NCBI GenBank assembly: GCA_964036295.1 | Contig: OZ038463.1 | Span: 37,497,178 to 37,561,177, forward strand | Direction of reading: 5' to 3' | Source: Plumapathes pennacea | Taxonomy: Eukaryota > Cnidaria > Anthozoa > Antipatharia > Myriopathidae | Length of the DNA: 64,000 nucleotides | In this document: piece by piece, positions 56,401-64,000 of the stretch | Layout: each line of letters starts with the position of its first letter | Position numbering within the stretch: the first letter of the stretch is position 1 | Program-made: the position numbers and the translations under genes | Notes under the pieces: generated by a model | What the model saw: only the letters and a program-made list of their open reading frames with translations | The model's database searches: none | Told to the model about the DNA's origin: nothing

Positions 56401-59400
56401 GTCCCCTGTAGTGATATTTCTTTTACAGAAATCAGGTTAGCGGGGGATAACATGCAGCTCAGTTCTAATCCTCAATGGTCAATAATATTAATAATTAATA
56501 ATTATTATAATTATAATACAAATAACAAGTTCATTTTATACCTGTCTGCCACCAGTTATCATACACAGGAGCACTAATGGATCTTCTTGTCCAGTCCATT
56601 GTACCTTTGTCCATGTGCTCTCCAGCAACAAAGAGACCACGGAAACTAAAAATGTCCACACATTGAAAACAAAATGCTTTGGCATAAAAGGAAATAAAAA
56701 AGCATAGCTATCATAATTAACTAACAACATTCATAAACTTGCCTTCTTATCCAATACAGTTTCCTGTCCTTCTCTGATGGGATTTATCTAACCTCTTCAC
56801 TACAAATACAGCCTGTACGCTAGATCTACTCTTTTGTACCTGAACCTCAAAAGTTAGACATATTGCCTAGAATATTGGGAGAAAAGTTCACATCAGCAGA
56901 GCTAAACACACACTTGAGTTACACAGCATTTTGAAAACTCAAAAATAGAAAATCTGACTTAATGCGTCCTCTAATAAATCTGCCTGGCATCTACAGTACA
57001 TGTATGGGTGTGGCTCTTTCCAAAGATATTCAAAATCTCAACTAAGGATAAGAACATTTAAAAGTATCGAGAAAGTTTGCTCTTTTAGGCAATGGCACTT
57101 TGATAATTATATATTTTAGTTTATATATAAACTCACAAATATGTACTACCACAGACTGGGAACTGAGACTATCATTTAGAACTGCTTAGTTTATAATAAT
57201 ACTAATACTAATAACAAAACAAATTACTGAAAACTATCAAACAATATTAATAATATATAGCAAACCAATGATTAGACATACTGAGACAAATCATATTGTT
57301 TCATCAAGTCACCATTAGGATCCTGGAGGATGAAAAACAATGTGTGTGCTAGTAAGTTCAATACTGCAATATAATTAAAGACAGACCTGTAAAATATTTA
57401 CACTAATTTTGTATACAATTATTGTATGTGTTATAATGTAAATTATAATCATTTGTCAATACATCACATAATAAAAACATAATTATTATAATTTGTACAT
57501 CAGGGCATCTGTGATCACTATCCAGAACACATGCAAGCTTTCATATTACCCTTTACACATATCATACTATCTCTACTCTCATTTAGCTGCAACAGAAACT
57601 ATTGTTTCTTCTGTGCAATGTTTATACTGCAGCAGTAAATTACCCCACCTCACTTCGGATGACTCTGATCGCTGTAGGAGCAGTGAACATGCTTACAACT
57701 TTGTGTTTCTCAATTACACGGAAAAAGGCACCAGCATCTGGGGTCCCCACAGGCTTGCCCTGAAAATCAATCAGTTTTTATATTTTCATATTTTTCTCTT
57801 TTACAAAAAAAACAAAAGATGAAGAAGTAGTTGGACTTAACTTCTAAAACTAGTCAACGCCACAATCAACAGAGGTCATAGAGACTGTAGCTGATAAAGA
57901 TGCAGAGTCTTTTACCTCATACAGTACAGTGGTGCATCCAGACAGTAGAGGGGCGTACACAATGTACGAGTGACCCACTACCCAGCCCAGGTCTGATGCA
58001 GCCCACCAAACCTGTCAATCATGAGGTATACATCAAAGTTTGTATGAAAATGGTGAATTTCCAAGGTTAAAGACTTGTAATATTGTTAAAGACTTGTTAA
58101 AGACTTACAAAATTGTATTTTTATTTATTAGCACAGTAGTATTCTTATGGGATAGTTAAGTCAGGATAAATTTAACCCTTTCACTCCCAAGAGTGATCAA
58201 CTTCTCATAGTTTGCTAAGATGATAGCTGACTAAACTATAATCACATTCTCACTACATCACTCATTCGTTTATCTAGTTTTTCCTAAAAACATGGGAGAA
58301 TCTACATTTTGAGTTTGAGAGTGAAATGATTAACAGTGCAGTATCTCTCAGAAGTACTTCACCTCTTCAGGATTAACTCCATACACATTTTTCATGGTCC
58401 AGTTCAGAGCAACTGCATGTCCCCCATTTGATCTTACAATTCCCTAGTGATGGTAGTAAAAGGAAAAACCTTTGGAGTATTGATCTGTCTTGAACACAAC
58501 TATTATCTATAGTTACAGTATGAGAGCTGGGTTGAGAGTTAGAGAGCAGTGTTTGTGATGAGTCAGTCACGTGACTAAACTGAAAGCTCGGCTCCTAAGC
58601 CGAGAGCATGTTTTTGTTGATGTCGGGTTTTTGTTGAGACTAGTTCGGTAGTGTAGCAGTTCTGTAGAAATAAAGACCTCAGGCTGAGGGCATATTGTTA
58701 CATTGTTCACCTTTGGATCTCCAGTTGTCCCTGATGTGTACAGAATGTACAAAGGGTCATTTGATGAGACTGGGACACAATCATGAGGTTGAGCTCGCTC
58801 CATAACAGCATCCCATGTCACATCTCGCCCGGGAATTATCTCTCCTGAACCCTGTGTATGTGAAAAAGCACAGCAGCAACATTGCTGTAAACTAATTCAA
58901 CTACAGTATGTTTGCTCATGCAATGGCCATCAGGAAAAGATGGTAAGAGACAGCAAGGTGGTAATTAAAGGAGAACTGTATGCAAAAATTAACCATGTAA
59001 ATCTAGAACTTCAAAGTATGAATCATCAATTTCTCATGTTGCTTTTTGCATGTTGCACTCTTTAAACACTCTAGGGCAACTTTCAAAGATGTAAAAAAAT
59101 TGGGAAGTGCAAAATGCATAACATAATCAAGGAAATCAATCCTTCACACCTTTGGATGTATACAGAGAACTCAACAGCACAGACCTGGTCCCTCTGTAGA
59201 ACTATACAAGTGGATGGCTTGTATGTTGAGATGTTGATTGCTTCATCCAATAGTGGCTTGTAGTAAACAAGGCGGGTAGGTTCTATCCCACATGATGCTG
59301 TGACAACAACCCTGGGCTAAAAATATTACACAAGGTCTGAATGTAGTAAGCCTTGTCAAAACTACAAAATGTTTACAACAACTACATATTGTATTTACAA

Positions 59401-61858
59401 ATTAATACAGTTAATAAATGCTTTTTTTTTTTTTGTAATGTTTTGCAGAGTCCTCTCATCACCTCAAGAACAAGAGGAAATGTATAGTTATTACATGTAT
59501 ATTTCCTGTGGGGATTGAAGGCCGGTTGAAGTACAACATTACAACGGGAAGACATCACAGACAGATAATGAACATTTTGTCCTCTCTTCACAGTACCTCA
59601 GCGTGTTCTATTCTTCGCGCCAACTCTTGTGATGAAAAACCCCCAAACACTACAGAGTGGACAGCTCCAAGACGTGCACAAGCAAGCATGGCAATGACTG
59701 CCTAGAAAATAAACAGCCAACTATCAGTATTAGATGACCCCCACTCACACATACACACACGCACGCACATCATCATCAACTGGGCAGAGTAACAAACCTA
59801 ACCTTAAGAGTATCCACAACTTTTCATTAAAGTAGAAAAGAAAACATGATTGTAAACTGGTGATGGGTTTTACCTGTGGAACCATGGGCATGTAGATCAC
59901 AACTCTATCACCCTTCCCAACATTTAGACTGGCCAGAGCTCCTGCAAACTTGGCAACCTGGAGAAAGTTGAACAACTTGAATACAGTATTATAATAATTA
60001 TTTGTTCACTGAAAACTTGTAAGAGTACAATTAATCTGTCATAGATTTACATTACTTTGCACCCTAATTAAGGGTCTGATTTCTGTTTCCATGGCAACAG
60101 AACTATTTTGCAACAAATAAAAAACAGCAATAACAAAACTCCAGTCTACCACCTTGTAACAAGGATTTCTATGCAAATATTCATCGGTTTAATTGATCTG
60201 AAAATCATTCTGCCAACAGCACACTATCATGGTCATACACATAAAAACTTTAACTCACTAATCTCTGCAGATTCTGGTATGAGTACATTTCCATCTTTCC
60301 AGAGACTGGACTGTCATAAATCAAAGCAACCTGTCCACCTAGACCACGCTCTACATGACGATCCAAACAGTTGTAGCAAGTGTTCATCTCTCCATCAATG
60401 AACCTACAGAAATTATATTTGTCTCAGTAGGTAACACAGTGCCGCAGACTGCAATAAGTAATTCTGCTTGAAAGATTCTTCAAAGTGTCTCCTCAAAAGC
60501 ATCCCTTCAAAAGAATTTAAAAGAGGCATGTATATGATGCATGTGAATTGGTCAGTGCTCTTTTCACTCTGCATATCACATAATTAACCCTTCATTCATC
60601 CCAAGAGCAATCTTAAACTGTAATTTCATCACTCAGTTCTCACCAAATCTATATCATGCAATATGGAGAACTTGGTTTGATGAAAGCTGATAGAGCCGTT
60701 TTAGGATGACTGTCGAAAACCAAAACCAAAGTAATCACACAGGCCAATCACAGAGACTGGGAGAAAACAGTTCAGCCAATTGGAAGCCAAAGTAATTCAC
60801 GTTTGGTCTTGCGTTTGGTTTTACTTTCCAATCAGCAGTGCGAGTACACGCCATCGCTTGCATGAGAAGTGTTTGGTTTTGGTTTTGGTTTTGGTTTTGT
60901 TCCTGATTGGCTCAGCATGCTGACAAACTAGTGTGGACCAATCCGAAAGCGAAGCAAACGCAAAACCAAAGCAATCACACAATTACTTTCGACAGTCATC
61001 CGAAAACCGCTCTAATCAACTATCAATTGCCTATCAATTCTCATTGCATTCTTCTTGAATAGAGCCGTTTTCGGATGACTGTCGAAAACCAAAACCAAAG
61101 TAATCACACAAGCCAATCACAGAGACTGAGAGAAAACAGTTCAGCCAATTGGAAGCCAAAGTCATTTGCGTTTGGTCTTGCGTTTGGTTTTACTTTCCAA
61201 TCAGCAGTGCGAGTACACGCCATCGCTTGCGTGAGAAGTGTTTGGTTTTGGTTTTGGTTTTGGTTTTGGTTTTGGTTTTGTTCCTGATTGGCTGAGCATG
61301 CTGACAAACTAGTGTGGACCAATCCGAAAGCGAAGCAAACGCAAAACCAAAGCAATCACACAATTACTTTCGACAGTCATCCGAAAACCGCTCTATTTGG
61401 TATAATCTGCGTTATAAACTTGGGTGTGAAAGGTCTGATTGTTCTTTTGGAAGTAATCAGTACTACAGTACTTGACTACGATACGCCGATTGACCGCAGG
61501 TAGATTCTGGAGATGGCGCCATCCACCCGTACTGACCATACTAGTAGCTTAATAATAAAGATGCGTACAACACTTACCATTGAGTAAAGGGCGAATTGCT
61601 GTCGTCTAGAACGCGGCTATACGGTTTGTACCAGTCAATTTCACCCGCCGCGTCTCCCCAGAATCTTTCTGGATCAGCAACTGACTGCTGGAAAACATCA
61701 TTGTACGAAGCATTCTTCTTCGCCACAAATGTTGACGTGTGCAACTTGCAGCTTAAATGCGAGGATACTCGCAAGCTTTTCAGGGCTACTGTTCGCAGTT
61801 TGCATGCTTTCAAAGGTCTGCTGAAGGTCGAAGCAGACGAGATCACTGCTCTCAGCAT
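53479..61858 (-). CDS. ACSS3: Acyl-CoA synthetase short-chain family member 3, mitochondrial
   Basis: Nineteen exons (minus): 61578-61858, 60259-60403, 59874-59957, 59597-59701, 59185-59316, 58711-58851, 58363-58443, 57916-58011, 57649-57759, 57282-57322, 56542-56645, 55957-56052, 55754-55817, 55557-55638, 55073-55195, 54689-54788, 54278-54390, 53659-53721, 53479-53565. All phases agree, giving 682 aa (human ACSS3 about 686). The first 45 residues are basic and Ser-rich without acids, a mitochondrial presequence. Then come [18 protein letters not shown], the phosphate-binding [41 protein letters not shown], and [31 protein letters not shown] carries the catalytic Lys near the end. The enzyme forms acyl-CoA from short-chain acids such as propionate with ATP, through an acyl-adenylate. 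Introns hold MITEs and a 71-bp repeat at the last but one acceptor. Confidence 0.95.
53720..54153. repeat. Minisatellite, 71-75 bp unit x 6, in an ACSS3 intron
   Basis: Units starting GTCTAAAAATAGAT lie at 53720, 53791, 53862, 53934, 54008 and 54083. The array occupies 434 bp of a 556-bp intron and begins exactly at the acceptor of exon 53659-53721. On the coding strand each unit ends in a T-rich CTATTTTTAG, so the acceptor itself is repeated. Confidence 0.93.
55305..55342. repeat. G-rich low-complexity tract in an ACSS3 intron
   Basis: GGGGGGGGGGAGGGAGGGGG-type run just 5' (plus sense) of GTGCTCCC. A similar GGGGGAGGGGGAGGGGG run lies near 56324-56343. Confidence 0.85.
56098..56275. repeat. 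Dispersed repeat with GATTCGGCTTGACTT motif, copy 1
   Basis: Blocks GAAATAGTGGGGTTT, GAAATAA, then AGGAGATTCGG/GAGGATTCGG-type, CTTGACTTCGAAATA and GGACTTCGAATTAACCGAG. The same order recurs at 63880-64000. Lies in an ACSS3 intron beside exon 55957-56052. Confidence 0.65.
58176..58335 (+). repeat. Dispersed element A, near-complete copy in an ACSS3 intron
   Basis: CCCTTTCACTCCCAAGAG, then TGATCAACTTCTC, at the left and ACATTTTGAGTTTGAGAGTGAAA at the right; the ends TTTCACTC/GAGTGAAA are exact inverted repeats. Interior ATGATAGCTGACTAAACTAT and CTCACTACATCACTCATTCG match the copies at 10.4 and 20.1 kb. Confidence 0.7.
60693..61012. mobile_element. MITE (element B) copy 1, TA target-site duplication
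   Basis: Flanked by TA on both sides. Terminal inverted repeats of about 25 bp: GAGCCGTTTTAGGATGACTG at the left and CAGTCATCCGAAAACCGCTC at the right. Interior has CCAATCA/TGATTGG inverted pairs and a GTTTTG hexamer run. 320 bp, non-coding. TA duplication and TIRs point to a Tc1/mariner-type non-autonomous element. Confidence 0.85.
61062..61393. mobile_element. MITE (element B) copy 2, TA target-site duplication
   Basis: Same family as copy 1, with GAGCCGTTTTCGGATGACTG and CAGTCATCCGAAAACCGCTC ends and TA flanks. 332 bp; longer mainly by extra GTTTTG hexamers near 61240-61278. Frames read through it (Phe/Trp-rich) are not genes. Confidence 0.87.
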
Positions 61859-62888
61859 CCTCCCTCAACTCTCTGATCCCGCGACTTCCACCTACCCCCA
61901 CACCCATCAGATTTTTGTGCTCATTCGACCCAGGCCTTGTTCTAGTGATGGTCAGCGAGACTTGAAACTATCGTCGAAGTCTCTGCTAAATGCATTTGAG
62001 TGCTGAAAAGCTGCTCTGTAGCTGATGCAGTTTATCTGTAACGTCGGAACATGCTAGTGTTAACAAATACAAATGTGCAGTCAGTGGCACAAAACTAATC
62101 AACCACGTTCCCAGGGCCTTTTCCTTCATTCGCCGTGATTCTCCGGCTCCCGGCTATAAAGAGTGGAAGAGTTACTCAATAGTATTTATTTGTAAATTCA
62201 AACGGAATTTCAAGTGGTTTTATACGTGGCCTTCTGCGTTACCACTGGGGATGTTTTCTTAACGCAAGGACGTGTTAATGTTCAGTATTGTTTTGGGGGT
62301 CAGTAATTGGGTAAATAGACAAAACTCTAGTCAGTCGGAGCTCAGAGACGAAACTGTAAAGATGCTCGCAGTAATCCAAGCAGAGAGACGAAGCCAATAA
62401 AGGAGTCTTAGCTTTGAGTAAAGAAGTACATCTGACGCTGCTTAATAAAAAAAAGTTGGACAAAACAGACTGAATTCATTTTGACTGATTTTAAATCTTA
62501 CGCGGACAGACCAAATTCGGTTACATAATCTCTTTCCAGGACTTTTTTCTCAGGCCAAGATTACCGGAAAAAGATGATTGATCCTCTCTACTCCTTACGA
62601 TGACTTCAATCAATACCCACCATATTAATTTCTACCATAACTATGCCTACTTTTGTTGTTCGCATACGTGACTCCAATTACTACTCCATGCTCTACGGTA
62701 AATGCTTTTATTACACCACTCACTGTAACAACTTTAAACCAAGTAAAAATTTACACAAAGAAAGCATTAGTTTGTCCATATAACATAGTGGAGTACAAAG
62801 ACGCACGCGCTGACTAAATCTATGGTGTTACACATTGGAAAACGTGCGGCTGTGAAGTTCTCTGGGCCTTGTACTGTCTGCATTGAAG
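61859..62888. other. Intergenic upstream of ACSS3, nothing recognised
   Basis: Lies between the ACSS3 start and the 3' end of the pentraxin-type gene, both on the minus strand. It should hold the ACSS3 promoter; no clear TATA box or other element stood out. Confidence 0.4.
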
Positions 62889-63761
62889 CTACGATTTGCA
62901 AGAGGACGATTCAACGACCCGCACCGCTCCGACAACCGCAGATTTGAAGTCGGACCACTTCAACACGTTCCCCTCCCCAGCGAAGCACGACTTGGACAAC
63001 TTGGAAATCTGTTGTGCGCTAAGTACACGATTCCACACATTGACATCAGCCATTTCCCCGACGAAGGATTGCTTTGCATCAAGCCTCCCACCCAGCGAGT
63101 CCTGTTCTTGTCCAAGCATAAGGATACCACCTGCTCGGGTTGTGTAGCCTTTCTTAAATCCTGCTCCCTTTGCCTTCTGGGAACCATCTTTGTAAATGCT
63201 CCACGAGCCAGCGGTGTTCTCCCAGGAAAAACAGATATGATGCCAGATTCCGTCATTAGCTGATACAGAAGAGGTTCTGGACATGGGAAAGTGTTGCAAT
63301 GAATTCGTCACGATGAACAGAGTCGGGGGTCTCCCGAAAAAATAATCGGCTAGTGTCCGACCAAGTGCGCAATTAAGAAATGGCGTATTACAGAGAAATG
63401 TATCACTGAAAGTTACTACAGAAGGCTACAAAACCTGCACGAAATTAAGAAATATGCAGTAAGAGTTCTACTCTCTGTTTCTCTCTTAACCCAGTCTTAT
63501 AATTAATTAATCCAAGTTACTCTGACAAATAAATTTGATTTGCAACTTACTTCAACCACTGTCCACCGACATTGGGAGTAAAACTGTTGTAGTTATAGAG
63601 AGTCAATTCTTCATGATAACTGGACTGGTAACTGAAGGGTGTTCCATCTGTCTTATCACTAGATCGCATCCAGAAGCAGACCGTGACGGCCTGGAGAGCA
63701 GTCATGCCACGGATTAAGACGTAGTCTGTGACACTCTTCTTCGGGAAGAGGAGTGAGAAGT
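62889..63761 (-). CDS. C-terminal pentraxin domain of a gene running off the window
   Basis: Two exons on the minus strand: 63551-63761 (acceptor TTCTTTTCAG, donor GTAAGT) and 62889-63330 (acceptor TTTTTTCGGGAG, stop). Phase 2 joins in frame and gives about 216 residues, a full pentraxin/LamG-like domain. The first exon has DFSLLFPKKSVTDYVLI and TVCFWMRSSD, typical of a pentraxin start. The second has SANDGIWHHICFSWEN, covering the pentraxin signature H-x-C-x-S-W, then GGILMLGQEQDSLGG and VGEMADVNVWNRVLS. The last signature position is N and not S/T. Pentraxin domains are secreted or extracellular, calcium-dependent ligand-binding discs; they occur in short pentraxins, neuronal pentraxins and adhesion receptors. 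The N-terminal part lies beyond the right edge, so the full protein type cannot be told. Confidence 0.85.
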
Positions 63762-63869
63762 CTGAAAAGAAGAAAAGCCATGCAAATGAGCACCCCAATT
63801 TCGTCTACAACTGGTGTCCGCCCTATTTGCAACTCGCTACAGTCCGACGTCTCAAGGCGGGACATAAAA

Positions 63870-64000
63870 AAGAGTTCAAACTATTGAATAGTGGGGTTTC
63901 GAAATAACCAAGCTAGTCAAGCTGGTCAAGCTAGTCCAAGGAGATTCGGCTTGACTTTGAAATAACGAGGACTTCGACTTATCCGAGTTCGAAATAGCGA
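63870..64000. repeat. Dispersed repeat with GATTCGGCTTGACTT motif, copy 2
   Basis: GAATAGTGGGGTTTCGAAATAA, GAGATTCGGCTTGACTTTG and CGAGGACTTCGACTTATC match copy 1 at 56098-56275 in order. It continues past the window edge and would lie in an intron of the pentraxin-type gene. Confidence 0.65.

Larger units (their letters stand above)
60588..61435 (+). repeat. Dispersed element A split by two nested MITEs
   Basis: The left part (TTCATTCATCCCAAGAGCAATC ... GGTTTGATGAAAGCTGAT) ends at 60690. The middle piece (ATCAACTATCAATTGCC ... CATTCTTCTTGAA) lies at 61015-61059. The right part, ending AACTTGGGTGTGAAAGG, follows 61394. Read together they give one element A interrupted twice by element B. Lies in ACSS3 intron 1. 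Confidence 0.7.

Noticed and set aside
61075..61287. Frame with FWFWFWFW repeat
   Set aside because: Reads through the GTTTTG hexamer run of MITE copy 2.

Overview
The window reads as nuclear genomic DNA of an anthozoan cnidarian, most likely a stony coral. The evidence is indirect: AT-rich DNA, spliced animal genes (TM7SF3, ACSS3, a FoxM1-like forkhead gene, a pentraxin), short dispersed foldback elements of the kind common in coral genomes, a tRNA-headed SINE and a Penelope-like reverse transcriptase relic. No prokaryotic or organellar features were seen, and no virus.

Region 1 (about 1.7-27 kb) is a loose cluster of small intronless genes for single-pass membrane proteins. Five share a signal peptide, a short Cys-rich ectodomain with CC and xDC motifs, one membrane span and a cytoplasmic tail: 1736-2767(+), 13433-14134(+), 14760-15431(+, interrupted by an in-frame TGA), 15897-16577(+) and 19206-19904(-). 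Their tails end in paired PPxY (WW-domain-binding) motifs. A sixth, 26068-26820(-), has the ectodomain but no PPxY. A 5' stub of a seventh lies at 17685-17927(-). Two other intronless membrane-protein ORFs, 8472-8876(+) and 12014-12442(+), sit among them. The architecture recalls Shisa/VOPP1/WBP1-type membrane adaptors, and the cluster is the best candidate here for an undescribed system. The region also holds a tRNA-derived SINE, a 262-379 bp tandem repeat, an ATT microsatellite, foldback elements, a Penelope-like RT relic and an intronless BTB-BACK pseudogene.

Region 2 (28.2-35.1 kb) has a two-exon class V PLP-dependent enzyme on the minus strand (449 aa; isopenicillin-N-epimerase/cysteine-desulfurase-like). 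A three-exon SnoaL-like gene on the plus strand (235 aa) resembles plant pathogen-related proteins.

Region 3 (35.3-43.3 kb) is an 8 kb satellite array. A homogenised core of 334-bp monomers, partly in a trimeric higher-order pattern, is flanked on both sides by more diverged units of about 375-388 bp.

Region 4 (44.4-64 kb) is gene-dense and conserved. It holds TM7SF3 (minus, 12 exons, 558 aa, all phases consistent) and, divergent from it, a FoxM1-like forkhead gene (plus, about 521 aa). Convergent with that is ACSS3, the mitochondrial short-chain acyl-CoA synthetase (minus, 19 exons, 682 aa, all phases consistent). The last two exons of a pentraxin-domain gene (minus) run off the right edge. 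Introns here carry MITEs and minisatellites. These include two nested TA-flanked MITEs in ACSS3 intron 1 and a 71-bp repeat that copies an ACSS3 splice acceptor six times.

All splice sites, domain calls and family names come from reading the sequence and from memory of the protein families; no database search was run.
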